This document shows, piece by piece, positions 28,601 through 36,408 of a DNA stretch of 64,000 nt (positions are counted from its first letter, which is position 1; every line of letters starts with the position of its first letter). A model generated the notes under the pieces. That model worked only from the letters and a program-made list of their open reading frames with translations, did no database searches and was not told the DNA's origin. The stretch lies in NCBI GenBank assembly GCA_964479665.1, contig CAYZNN010000003.1:1-64000 (forward strand), in the 5' to 3' direction. Origin of the DNA: UBA2287 sp964479665 (GTDB taxonomy: Bacteria; Bacteroidota; Bacteroidia; Bacteroidales; Tenuifilaceae). The translations under genes and the position numbers were made by a program.

Positions 28601-28862
28601 CCCTTTGTTTAAGGTCGGTGTTGTTGAGTTTATGGTGCTGAGCAACCTCTTTGCCTATAGCTGTAATTTCGCCCTGAGCCAAGGAGTTGAGTTCCTTTAC
28701 AATTCGTCCCTTCATTTCGTTGGTAGCCTTATTGGTAAAGGTTACTGCTAAAATCCGGTTGTAGTTTTCGGGATTGAGAAAAGCCAATTTTAGGTATTCG
28801 GTTGCCAAACGAAACGTTTTGCCCGAACCAGCAGAGGCCCTGTAAACGAATAGTTTCGACAT
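25629..28862 (-). CDS. UvrD/RecB-like helicase-nuclease (AddA type)
   Basis: 1077 residues. Walker A is ASAGSGKTFRL (about 9-19), with TFTNKAT (motif Ia), DEFQDTS (motif II), GDVKQSIYRWR (motif III) and TIHKAKGLQFPVV (motif V), then VAFTRA (motif VI). The C-terminus has a PD-(D/E)XK nuclease: an upstream GKLMHLIFS helix, then RPDRVM and VVDFKFG with a trailing QVVNYCKLL. This is the AddA architecture for double-strand-break end processing. No AddB-like gene is adjacent. It is separated by 10 bp from the upstream omega-amidase gene. Confidence 0.9.
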   Translation of the reverse strand: MSKLFVYRASAGSGKTFRLATEYLKLAFLNPENYNRILAVTFTNKATNEMKGRIVKELNSLAQGEITAIGKEVAQHHKLNNTDLKQRAQQILSLILHDYSNFSVSTIDSFVQRVIQSLLWEMGQQGRFDIELNTHVVLEQAADNLLDSSPSNPETLKWMSSMISSRLEAGSSWDIRSELVSIGNQLFSETFRLMDPKQVELLTSKQLIEGIRKEAKSIIEKKANQIQTLANDILTEIEKHGFTAENFVNGNKGFISFVYKCSRFNSNQKDLIDTKSSYLQKAITDPTGTDWVKADTRKKPELFIPIGSFVSSYLHGALNNLCTQVEGEELKKYTTAHIVLQNLGNLGLLADLWSESKKISKTDGILLLSDSHHLLREFVKETDAPFVFEKMGTRYEHFLIDEFQDTSVVQWENFRPLIKNGLAQGKMSMVVGDVKQSIYRWRNSDWRILGQKIFYDFTPPQIEEKHLSTNFRSAQTIIDFNNQFFENAAQLCCNKIAEMIEKSDTNPSENLTKQIKKAYNDIKQTAAADHENVFGKVEISMLEANTSEAYNAAIGPKLIDLLISLSKQYSYGEIAILFRQKKDGVQIANLLVEHNRKVLDEQEKINFISQDGLLLNSSAAVRLIVAALRVIYDSGNEICKREFARELETLNQQSVPQWHQTFASTSIETEVSWLINLEFSPIQEVFEGIVNRYQLNAKTGELAYIAELHEFIITQSAKTGSDLDRFLEWWDENLGNTTLTVPEASDAITLITIHKAKGLQFPVVIIPYANWSFSPSNNDSLNWVSTHVEPFNSLPYYPIKLYSIAQKSYFQHQYFENIMHQIVDNLNLLYVAFTRAETELHIFCQSSNTSNNNSFSKIGEIISLVIPQLSLNLTEDQQTKEKTYTDINSNPERIKKSFTQKNEKWEIQNYSSVLTIPEIRINRQKSVLHINPSNELQKPAMHGKLMHLIFSCINTENDIDTALNQFEVDGIIDSIESNLLNKKIRNSLQKEPINLWFSNRYRILNERTLLTPQGSMYRPDRVMLSEAETIVVDFKFGEVQPQHKNQVVNYCKLLQAMGYPKVQGYLWYFDSNNLQNV

Positions 28863-28872
28863 GGAACAGGCG

Positions 28873-29652
28873 TTAAAAATGAATTGTAAAAGAATCCGAA
28901 TCGAGGTGCGAGGGGAATTTATCGCGATACTCTTTCAATTCGTTCATTGAAAGTGACGCTGATATAACCGTTTCGCTCTCATTATTGCATTCGGTAAGGC
29001 ATTGGCCTTTATAATCGATTACCTGCGAGTGGCCCGAAAATGGAATATTGTTTCCATCGGTGCCAATGCGGTTGACCGCTGCAACATAGCATGAGTTTTC
29101 AATGGCTCGTGCAGGTAATAATTTATCCCATGCTGTTTGGCGCGCTGCAGGGAAATTGGCTACATAAATCAGCAAGTCGTAGTCGTTGCGGTTTCGGCTC
29201 CAAACCGGGAAACGCAGGTCGTAACATATCTGGGGCATTATACGCCAACCCAGGTAGCTGAAAACAATCCTTTGTGTTCCTGCCCGATAATGCTGGTGCT
29301 CATCCATCATGCGGAACAGGTGCCGCTTATCATATTTGTATATGGTTCCATTGGGTTCAACAAAGAAGAATCGGTTGTAATGGAATCCCTGACTTTCAAA
29401 CATAATGCTGCCGCAAAGGGCAACATGGCACTCGTTGGCTATTTCTTTCATCCAACGGAGCGAAGGGCCGTTTTCATTTTCGGCCATGCTTATTGGGTTC
29501 ATTGAAAAACCAGTAGAAAACATTTCGGGAAGTATGGCAATGTGCGTATTCCCTTTTAATGCTTTAATGGTTTGGGTGAGCATATTAATGTTTAGGGATG
29601 GGTTTTCCCAGGCAATATTGAACTGAATGAGCGAAAGGTGGAGCGATTCCAT
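28873..29652 (-). CDS. Nitrilase-superfamily omega-amidase (YafV/NIT2 type)
   Basis: 259 residues. The catalytic triad is readable: Glu in LPEMFSTGF, Lys in YDKRHLF and Cys in QICYDLRFP. The FSTGF and MMDEHQHYRAG segments fit the YafV-type omega-amidases that hydrolyse 2-oxoglutaramate and similar omega-amides, a repair or salvage step in the glutamine transaminase pathway. It is cytoplasmic. It lies 8 bp after the receiver gene and 10 bp before the helicase, a likely operon without obvious functional unity. Confidence 0.88.
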   Translation of the reverse strand: MESLHLSLIQFNIAWENPSLNINMLTQTIKALKGNTHIAILPEMFSTGFSMNPISMAENENGPSLRWMKEIANECHVALCGSIMFESQGFHYNRFFFVEPNGTIYKYDKRHLFRMMDEHQHYRAGTQRIVFSYLGWRIMPQICYDLRFPVWSRNRNDYDLLIYVANFPAARQTAWDKLLPARAIENSCYVAAVNRIGTDGNNIPFSGHSQVIDYKGQCLTECNNESETVISASLSMNELKEYRDKFPSHLDSDSFTIHF

Positions 29653-29660
29653 ATAACCTG

Positions 29661-30035
29661 TTATTGCTTGCTCAAAGCATTGCTTATGGCTTTATCAATT
29701 TCGCTAACCATCAATGGCTTTCTGAAGTATTGGTCGATTAGGTGGGTTGAGAGGGCTTCGTGAATCTCGTCTGTTATATCGAAGCCAGTAAGAATATAGA
29801 AAATGACATTGGGAAAATCTTTTTTAGCCCTAGCAATGAATTCAATGCCACTCATGCCGGGCATTCGCATATCACTTATAGCAATGCTTATGTTAGGATT
29901 GTTTTTTAAAATTTCGTAACCCTCGTAACCCGATGTTCCTTTGTGAATGCTGTACTTACTCCTAAAATTCAACTCGAATAGCTGAAGATTGATAGGTTCG
30001 TCGTCAACATAAAGTATATTTGGCTTGCTACTCAT
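29661..30035 (-). CDS. Single-domain response regulator
   Basis: 124 residues of receiver domain only. The acidic pocket is YVDDEPINL, the acceptor Asp is in IAISDMRMPGMSG, the Thr is in YILTGF and the Lys in YFRKPLMV. With no output domain it is expected to relay phosphate or bind a partner. It starts 9 bp after the C-terminal part of the multi-PAS histidine kinase, which is its likely cognate kinase. Confidence 0.93.
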   Translation of the reverse strand: MSSKPNILYVDDEPINLQLFELNFRSKYSIHKGTSGYEGYEILKNNPNISIAISDMRMPGMSGIEFIARAKKDFPNVIFYILTGFDITDEIHEALSTHLIDQYFRKPLMVSEIDKAISNALSKQ

Positions 30036-30044
30036 TGTTTTAAC

Positions 30045-32537
30045 TTAGTGTATAGGCAAATATACAAAAACTTTGGTACCCTTGCCCAGTTCCGATTCGA
30101 ATTCTAACTTGCCTTTGTGCTCATCGATTATACTTTGAGTAATGGATAGCCCTAGCCCAGTTCCTTTCCCAGGGGCCTTTGTTGTGAAGAATGGATCGGT
30201 AATTCGTCCTATGTTTTCTGGGCTAATTCCACTGCCCGAATCATTAAATTCAATTTGAATAAGGTTGTCAACTTTACGAGTTTTAATTATTATCGTTCCC
30301 TCATTATCGATGGCATGCGATGCATTTGTGATAATATTAAGCACAGCTTGATGTATTTTTCCCTCGTTGCATTTAATAGAGGGTATAGGTTTGTAGTCCT
30401 TCTCAATAATAATTTTCCCTTTTAATTGATTGTTTAGCATTAAAAGGCAGTTATCGATTATGGCTTGGACATTACAAATGGAGTTTTTTGTGTCATCGCG
30501 ACGACTGTAGTGGTTAAGGCTACTCACAATTGTGGCCGAACGTTTTACGCCGGTTTTAATAATTTCAATCAAATCTGCCAGGTTCTGAATATGTTCCGGA
30601 GCGTTTTCGGCTAAGTAGTTCTCTAATGCAGTGGTGCCGCCCAAAATGAAGTTTAAGGGATTGTTTATTTCGTGGGCAACACCTGCGGCAAGAATACCCA
30701 ACGATGCCATTTTCTCCGATTGAATTAGCTGGTTTTGAGTTTTCTGTAATTTGGTTAGTGTTGTTTCTAATTCTTCCCTTTGGTTATGCAATTCTTCGTT
30801 GGTAGCGGTTAGTTCCTCGTTAGCGGCAACCAGCTCCTCGGTGCGTTGCTTAACTAGCAACTCGAGGTGGTTTTTATAGTTTTCAAGTTGAATAGCAGTT
30901 TGTTTCTGCTCACTTATATCGATGAAAGCGCAAATAATACCAGCAACCTTTTTATTCTCATCGTAGCAAACGTCTTTTGCAATAATTACATCCCTTTCTT
31001 CTCCTTTGCCGTCTATAAGTTTGTTTTCGTAAATTATCTTCTTGGGTTGCTTCAAAAGGTTCAGGTCACTTTCATGGAACTGAACCGAGAGTTGGTTTGG
31101 CCAAACCTCAATTACGGTTTTGTTCATAATATCCTGCACCGAAACCCCTGTGAAATCAGTAAAAGCTTGGTTGCACCCATTGAATCTGGCTTTCGTATCC
31201 TTAAAGAAAATGGGAATGGGCGTGGCATTAACAAGCGAAGAAATGAAGTTCGATTGCCTAACTAACTCTTGTTGGGCCTTTTTTAGTTCTGTAATATTGG
31301 TTATAGTTCCAACGTAACCTTTAATGGTACCATACATATCTATTTCTGGCCTTGCATTTCCCAGAACCCAAACAACCTCGCCATTGGGCTGAATGAAGCG
31401 ATATTCGGCTACTGAACTTACTTCGGTTCTGGTTTTCTGACGCCAGCCATCTTCAATGGCATATCGGTCGTCGGGGTGAAGAGCAGTGAGCCAGCCATCG
31501 CCAGCTGCTTGTTCGGGCGTTAAGCCCGACAGTTCGCACCACTTAGGGTTAACATAGGTTGTATAACCATCGGGGCGGGTACGGAAAATTCCAACGGGCG
31601 ACATGTGTGCCAAAGTTTCGAAAAGTTGCTGGCTTTCATGCAGTTCTTTTTCGGCTTTTTTCCTTTCGGTTATATCCATCATGGAGCCAATGGACCCCAT
31701 GGTGTTGCCAAAAGCATCGAAGAGGGGTGCACCGCTGACAAGAAAAATGAATTTTTCACCCTTTTTCGATTTAAAGGCCAACTCGTAGGAACTACTCTGT
31801 TTGGATATTCTATTGGCATTGGCATTCTCAACAACTATATAGTCTTCGGGGTCGTGAAGCATTTTGTAACCAACTTTTCCAACAATCTCTTCGGGTTCAT
31901 ACCCTAGTGCTTTGGTGAATTGCGAGTTAACATATTGAACTACATGGTTATTGTCGGCCAATATTACAACCTCATTCATGCTCTCTAAAAGAGTTCTGTA
32001 CTTCTCTTCGCTTTCTTTTAGGGCTCGCTCGGCTTCTTTCCGCTGCGTAATGTCGCGCATGGTGTCCATAAGGTACTGAGGGCTGCCGTTGCTGTTTTTT
32101 AAAACAGTAACATTGAATTCGGCATTAAATGTTGTTCCATCGAGCCGTTGAACTTCTGCTTCTATATTGTCGATATAACCATTTGCGATAAGTGATGGCA
32201 TTAACTCACGAATAGTTTGCTGGCTCTCCTGCGTTAGTAAGGCAAAAGCATTGGTACCAATAAGTGCTTCTGGCTTTAGGGCACCAACCATGCCGGCTTT
32301 GCGGCTATTTACAAACAGCATGTTTCCTTCAAGGTCCATGAGCGATATGCCGTCGTGCGAGGTTTCCACAAGTGTTCGGTAGTACTGTTCGCCTTCCTTA
32401 ACCTTTTCCTCAAGTTTCTTGCGCTCCGAGACATCCCTAACTACTGCCAGAATCCGCCCCTTGCCTCCAATCTCAGTTTTTTGCAGCGATATTTCCGACC
32501 AGAAAACTTCACCATTAACTTTTTTTTCGATCGCCAT
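30045..32537 (-). CDS. Multi-PAS sensor histidine kinase, C-terminal part (frameshifted from N-terminal part)
   Basis: An 830-residue frame. It opens inside a PAS domain (VNGEVFWSEISLQKTE...VRDVSERK), which belongs to the PAS begun in the other frame at 32441-33295. At least four further PAS domains follow (for example YRTLVETSHDGISLMDLEG, FETLAHMSPVGIFRTRPDG, ISSLVNATPIPIFFKD). Then come a coiled coil (EELVAANEELTATNEEL), a HisKA box (GVAHEINNPLNF) and HATPase_c (DSGSGI, GKGTGLGLSI). The ATG at 32537 directly follows an in-frame TGA, so it is probably not a real start. The kinase pairs with the receiver gene 9 bp downstream. Confidence 0.85.
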   Translation of the reverse strand: MAIEKKVNGEVFWSEISLQKTEIGGKGRILAVVRDVSERKKLEEKVKEGEQYYRTLVETSHDGISLMDLEGNMLFVNSRKAGMVGALKPEALIGTNAFALLTQESQQTIRELMPSLIANGYIDNIEAEVQRLDGTTFNAEFNVTVLKNSNGSPQYLMDTMRDITQRKEAERALKESEEKYRTLLESMNEVVILADNNHVVQYVNSQFTKALGYEPEEIVGKVGYKMLHDPEDYIVVENANANRISKQSSSYELAFKSKKGEKFIFLVSGAPLFDAFGNTMGSIGSMMDITERKKAEKELHESQQLFETLAHMSPVGIFRTRPDGYTTYVNPKWCELSGLTPEQAAGDGWLTALHPDDRYAIEDGWRQKTRTEVSSVAEYRFIQPNGEVVWVLGNARPEIDMYGTIKGYVGTITNITELKKAQQELVRQSNFISSLVNATPIPIFFKDTKARFNGCNQAFTDFTGVSVQDIMNKTVIEVWPNQLSVQFHESDLNLLKQPKKIIYENKLIDGKGEERDVIIAKDVCYDENKKVAGIICAFIDISEQKQTAIQLENYKNHLELLVKQRTEELVAANEELTATNEELHNQREELETTLTKLQKTQNQLIQSEKMASLGILAAGVAHEINNPLNFILGGTTALENYLAENAPEHIQNLADLIEIIKTGVKRSATIVSSLNHYSRRDDTKNSICNVQAIIDNCLLMLNNQLKGKIIIEKDYKPIPSIKCNEGKIHQAVLNIITNASHAIDNEGTIIIKTRKVDNLIQIEFNDSGSGISPENIGRITDPFFTTKAPGKGTGLGLSITQSIIDEHKGKLEFESELGKGTKVFVYLPIH

Positions 32538-33295
32538 TCAAAAACTTGCGTGCCCTCAAGCTCTGCCTTTTTAATTAATGCTTGAGCACTTTTTTCGTTG
32601 TAGAGTTCGTTACTTGCTGTTACATCATTTACTGTAATTCGGGTTACCTCCTCTTTCGACGAGAAACCGTACATTTTTAGCATCACATCGTTTACGTCTA
32701 TTATTTTTCCGTCTTCGGCATTATGGATAAAAATGGCCTCGTTGGTGGAGTTGAAAATTTCGCGGTAGTTTCGTTCTTGCTCCAAAAGGAGCTTGTTTCT
32801 CTCTTCCAAACGGGCAATTAATGTTGAAAAGGAATTAAAATAGAGGCGGGTGATAAAAAAAATTATTGTTCCCAGAGTTGCTATGCTTATTGAATTAATT
32901 ATCCATGGGTACAATTTAAGCACATAAAAAGAAGGCTCGTAGCCTGTAGGCAACGTGAGATATTGAATGTGATGCAGATATCCGATTGAAATGAATATAA
33001 CAAGACTTATTAGGAAAATAATAATTGTTTTTCTTACTGAAAAATAAAGAATGGCTAAAAATGGTATTAGGGTTAAGTATATTCTGGCAGTAGAAAGTAG
33101 CCCATAAATAAGGACATCGGTTATTGCAAAAAGAAAAATAACGAATAGAGCAGTGCTAATTTTTATTTGAATAGAAACCTGCTTTCGTTTTATAGTTATT
33201 CCAATGAGTAAAGCAATAACAAGAGTTTCAAATAAAATTGAGTAGTTAAAGTTTAAGGAAATAATTCGCAATAAAGTGCTTGCAGTAAAGGCCAC
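32441..33295 (-). CDS. Sensor histidine kinase, N-terminal membrane and first PAS part (frame-broken)
   Basis: A 284-residue frame with about six membrane helices (about 1-165), then a PAS domain (YREIFNSTNEAIFIHNAEDG...). At the A8 run (plus-strand T run 32520-32527) the PAS sequence continues in the -1 frame at 30045-32537, while this frame adds about 28 unrelated residues before its stop. The GTG at 33295 falls inside a membrane helix. The frame continues upstream without ATG (IEETKNQIVDTVLIIGAILG), whereas a plausible ATG start (MASQINDHHFPK) lies at 33402 in another frame, joined near an A5 run at 33365-33369. The gene may be decayed, misread or slippage-decoded. Confidence 0.75.
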   Translation of the reverse strand: MAFTASTLLRIISLNFNYSILFETLVIALLIGITIKRKQVSIQIKISTALFVIFLFAITDVLIYGLLSTARIYLTLIPFLAILYFSVRKTIIIFLISLVIFISIGYLHHIQYLTLPTGYEPSFYVLKLYPWIINSISIATLGTIIFFITRLYFNSFSTLIARLEERNKLLLEQERNYREIFNSTNEAIFIHNAEDGKIIDVNDVMLKMYGFSSKEEVTRITVNDVTASNELYNEKSAQALIKKAELEGTQVFEWRSKKKLMVKFSGRKYRCKKLRLEARGGFWQ

Positions 33296-33622
33296 AGAAC
33301 CAAGTATGGCTCCAATAATAAGTACAGTATCAACAATTTGATTTTTTGTTTCCTCAATGCTGAATTTTTGGGGAAATGATGGTCGTTAATTTGGCTGGCC
33401 ATAGTTTTGCGGTTGTTTTAAACCCAATTCATTTCGAATTTAATTAAAAAAACTTTAGGTATTTAATTTTATTGATAAAATGTAATTGTCAGATATTCTT
33501 TACGGTAGCATTTGGTGAGTAAGATATTTTACTTCATACTTTTTAAAATATTACAGCCCCAATGAACTATTCAGCTGATTTTGAATAACAACGCTAACAT
33601 TTCATTTTGGTTAAACTAATAA

Positions 33623-33652
33623 TTGTATATACCTCCCTTTTTGCTATTTTTG
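33623..33652 (+). promoter_or_regulatory. Bacteroidota-type promoter of dnaX
   Basis: TTG at 33623-33625, a 19-bp spacer and TATTTTTG (exact TAnnTTTG) at 33645-33652. It lies 24 bp before the dnaX ATG, giving a short leader. The rest of the divergent gap 33403-33675 is AT-rich with nothing else recognised. Confidence 0.55.
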
Positions 33653-33675
33653 TCGATGCAGGTAAATGCGTAACT

Positions 33676-34779
33676 ATGGAGAATTTTGTTGTATCGGCTC
33701 GTAAGTATCGTCCGTCCACATTCGATTCGGTTGTGGGGCAGGCTTCTTTAACAACCACATTAAAAAATGCCATTCAGCGAAAGCAGTTGGCACAGGCCTA
33801 TCTTTTCTGTGGCCCCCGTGGAGTAGGGAAAACGACTTGTGCCCGTATTTTTGCTAAAACTATCAACTGCCTTAATTTAACCTCCAATATTGAGGCTTGT
33901 AATAATTGTGAGAGTTGCAAGGCGTTGAATGAGCAACGCTCATTTAATATTCACGAACTCGATGCTGCTTCGAACAATACGGTTGATGGCATTCGCAAAC
34001 TAATCGATCAGGTTAGGGTTCCACCTCAAATAGGAAAGTACAGCGTTTACATTATCGACGAGGTTCACATGCTTTCCACATCGGCATTCAATGCTTTTCT
34101 GAAAACACTCGAGGAGCCACCTGCGCATGCCATTTTCATTTTAGCTACAACCGAAAAACATAAAATTTTACCAACCATCCTTTCGCGCTGCCAAATTTTC
34201 GATTTTAACCGAATAAGGGTTGAGGATGCAGTAAATCATCTCGAAAACATAGCAAAAAAAGAGGGAATTGAATTTGAAATTGAGGCGCTGAACATTATTG
34301 CCCAGAAGGGGGATGGTGCAATGCGCGATGCACTTTCCATTTTCGATCAGGTTGTAAGCTTCAGCGGTAGCCATATAACCTACCAAAAGGTTATTGAAAA
34401 TTTGAATGTGCTCGACTACCATTACTATTTTCGCCTCACCGATGACTTTCTGCAGGGTAACTATGCCAACACGTTAAGGGTACTCGACGAACTACTTGCC
34501 AAGGGTTTCGATGCGCAGCAGTTTATTAGCGGTTTGAGCAACCATTTTCGGAATCTACTCATTTGTAGGGATCCCCAAACAGCGCAGCTTCTCGAGGTGG
34601 GTCAGGCTTTTGCTCAAAAATACCAGCAGTTGGCTGCTGATTGCGCAACCGAGTTCCTAATTCGGGCCCTCGATATAGTTAACCAAACCGATGTAACCTA
34701 TCGCCAGAGCAGCAACCAGCGCTTGCATGTTGAGCTAATGCTCATCAGGTTATGCAGCATTGAAAAAAAAAAGAGTTGA
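33676..34779 (+). CDS. dnaX: DNA polymerase III subunit gamma/tau, zero-frame (gamma-length) product
   Basis: 367 residues from the ATG at 33676 (MENFVVSARKYRPSTF); the upstream TTG at 33607 lies before the promoter. It is the clamp-loader AAA+ ATPase. Walker A is GPRGVGKT (46-53), four Cys form the zinc site (C65, C75, C78, C81), Walker B is IIDEVH, and the arginine-finger SRC motif is in TILSRCQIF. The domain III collar ends near LMLIRLCSIE. The frame then enters a 10-A run and stops two codons after AAG (KKKS, TGA at 34777), while the tau-type C-terminus continues in the -1 frame. A product of this length would be a natural gamma subunit. Confidence 0.93.
   Translation: MENFVVSARKYRPSTFDSVVGQASLTTTLKNAIQRKQLAQAYLFCGPRGVGKTTCARIFAKTINCLNLTSNIEACNNCESCKALNEQRSFNIHELDAASNNTVDGIRKLIDQVRVPPQIGKYSVYIIDEVHMLSTSAFNAFLKTLEEPPAHAIFILATTEKHKILPTILSRCQIFDFNRIRVEDAVNHLENIAKKEGIEFEIEALNIIAQKGDGAMRDALSIFDQVVSFSGSHITYQKVIENLNVLDYHYYFRLTDDFLQGNYANTLRVLDELLAKGFDAQQFISGLSNHFRNLLICRDPQTAQLLEVGQAFAQKYQQLAADCATEFLIRALDIVNQTDVTYRQSSNQRLHVELMLIRLCSIEKKKS
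34763..34773 (+). promoter_or_regulatory. Candidate -1 frameshift / slippage site in dnaX (A10 followed by G)
   Basis: Zero-frame codons are GAA AAA AAA AAG AGT TGA, so the heptamer A AAA AAG is correctly phased, as in E. coli dnaX. The -1 frame has TGA at 34761-34763, immediately before the run, so any switch must happen within the run. The run could also cause RNA-polymerase slippage. A base-calling error in the homopolymer is the main alternative. Confidence 0.5.
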
Positions 34780-35408
34780 CGGATGATCCTTACGACTTCG
34801 ATGTATCGGTTATTGTTCCCGATACTATTGCAAAGCCTAGCGTAGAGCTTGTACAGCCAGCAGTTAAGCGTACCGTTGATAGCAAGGTGCAGAAACCCGA
34901 TTTGCCAAAAACATTTTCAATCAAAAAGGCCATTGCAACACCGTTGCCAAATCCGCCTTCGAACCAAACTCAAATGGCCGCTGAGGAGGAGCAACCTATT
35001 GAGGTTGCCGAAAGTAAACCTGCAGAACAGGTAACCAATCTTTCGCAAACCGAACTTTCTTCCTTAATTGCAGAGTTTACAGCATCATGCCTTACCGACA
35101 GACCCATGTATTCGGGGCTAATTAGCGGAAGTAGCGTGCTACTTACAGAAGGAGGGCAAGCAGTTGCCCAATTCGATAGCCAACTGCAAATTGACATGTT
35201 TCAGGACATCAAAGCGGAATTAATTCAATATTTGCGCGACAGGCTTGCTAGCCGCCAATTTGATATTGTGGAACAGGTTGCAAATGCTCAGGACGAAGGA
35301 GAAAAGACAAAACCCAAACTCTTTACTGCAGAGGATAAATTCAAATTTATGATTCAGAAGAAACCGGAACTGTTTAAATTGAAGCAACGTTTCAACTTGG
35401 ATCTATAG
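34773..35408 (+). CDS. dnaX: DnaX tau-specific C-terminal region (-1 frame continuation)
   Basis: About 211 residues read after a -1 shift at the A10 run (next codon GAG at 34773), giving a joined protein of about 577 residues, a usual length for full-length DnaX of this phylum. The first half is a Pro/Thr/Gln-rich linker. The end (from PMYSGLISGSSVLL to EDKFKFMIQKKPELFKLKQRF) resembles the tau C-terminal domain that contacts the polymerase alpha subunit. There is no ATG near its start, only a TTG at 34776. The stop codon overlaps the purC stop by 6 bp, within the palindrome CTATAG. Confidence 0.8.
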   Translation, partial: ELTDDPYDFDVSVIVPDTIAKPSVELVQPAVKRTVDSKVQKPDLPKTFSIKKAIATPLPNPPSNQTQMAAEEEQPIEVAESKPAEQVTNLSQTELSSLIAEFTASCLTDRPMYSGLISGSSVLLTEGGQAVAQFDSQLQIDMFQDIKAELIQYLRDRLASRQFDIVEQVANAQDEGEKTKPKLFTAEDKFKFMIQKKPELFKLKQRFNLDL

Positions 35409-36362
35409 CAAATCAATATCCTTGAGGGCAAAAAGAACATTCCCTTCTATTCGGTGCATTATGTTTGCTGAGCTAATGGGGTGGAACCTATCGCCTGTAA
35501 TTCTTTCGTACAGCTCAATGTAGCGTTTGCTAATGCTGTTTACCACGTCGTCGGTCATTTCGGGAATGGATTGGTTGGATTGTCCCATAAAACCGTTTTC
35601 CATGAGCCACTCGCGAACGAATTCTTTTGAAAGTTGATGCTGGGGTTCCCCTTTTTCGAAACATTCCTTGTAGGTGTCAAAATAAAAATAGCGCGACGAA
35701 TCGGGGGTGTGAACCTCATCTATTAGGTATATTTTGCCGTTTCGTTTACCAAACTCATACTTGGTATCTACTAATATGAGACCCCGCTCCTTGGCTATTC
35801 TGAAGCCTAATTCGTAAAGTTTATAAGTGTAGCGCTCCAAGGCTTCGTAATCGTCCTTTGTTACGAGCCCGCTTCGAATTATTTCTTCTCGCGAAATATT
35901 TTCGTCGTGCAATCCCTGAGCAGCTTTAGTTGTTGGCGTAATGATGGGTTGATTAAATGCTTCGTGTTCACGCATACCATCGGGAATTCGAACACCGCAA
36001 ATTTGTCTGAGCCCCTTTTTGTACTCGCGCCACGAACTACCTGTAAGGTAGCCTCTAACAATCATTTCGATAGGGAATGGCTCGCACTTGTAACCAATGG
36101 TAACCATGGGATCGGGCGATGCAATTTTCCAGTTAGGAACAATATCCTCCGATGCATCGAGGAATTTGTTGGTAATTTGGTTCAGCACCTGACCTTTAAA
36201 CGGAATACCTTTGGGAAGTACCACATCAAATGCCGATATACGATCGGTGGCAACCATAACCATCAAATCGTTGCTTAGGGTATAAACATCTCTAACTTTT
36301 CCGTGATAAACCGAGGTTTGATTAGGAAAGTTGAAGTTGGTTTGGGTCAACGTTTTTTGCAT
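35403..36362 (-). CDS. purC: Phosphoribosylaminoimidazole-succinocarboxamide synthase
   Basis: 319 residues of SAICAR synthetase, the purine-pathway ligase joining CAIR and aspartate with ATP. Signature segments are YHGKVRDVY near the N-terminus, DRISAFDVVLPKGIPFKG, EMIVRGYLTGSSWREY, and LILVDTKYEFG followed by LIDEVHTPDSSRY. The length matches the longer Bacteroidota/eukaryote-like type, not the short 237-residue E. coli form. It follows phoH by 46 bp on the same strand and is convergent with dnaX, with the two stop codons overlapping. Confidence 0.96.
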   Translation of the reverse strand: MQKTLTQTNFNFPNQTSVYHGKVRDVYTLSNDLMVMVATDRISAFDVVLPKGIPFKGQVLNQITNKFLDASEDIVPNWKIASPDPMVTIGYKCEPFPIEMIVRGYLTGSSWREYKKGLRQICGVRIPDGMREHEAFNQPIITPTTKAAQGLHDENISREEIIRSGLVTKDDYEALERYTYKLYELGFRIAKERGLILVDTKYEFGKRNGKIYLIDEVHTPDSSRYFYFDTYKECFEKGEPQHQLSKEFVREWLMENGFMGQSNQSIPEMTDDVVNSISKRYIELYERITGDRFHPISSANIMHRIEGNVLFALKDIDLL

Positions 36363-36408
36363 GGTACAATGAGTTTTTTGAGCTGGGCTGAACCCTGTTT
36401 TCGGGTAT

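Noticed and set aside
34776..35408. Independent small gene starting at TTG 34776
   Set aside because: Its C-terminus is tau-like and its frame is closed by a stop directly before the A-run, so it is best read as a dnaX continuation.
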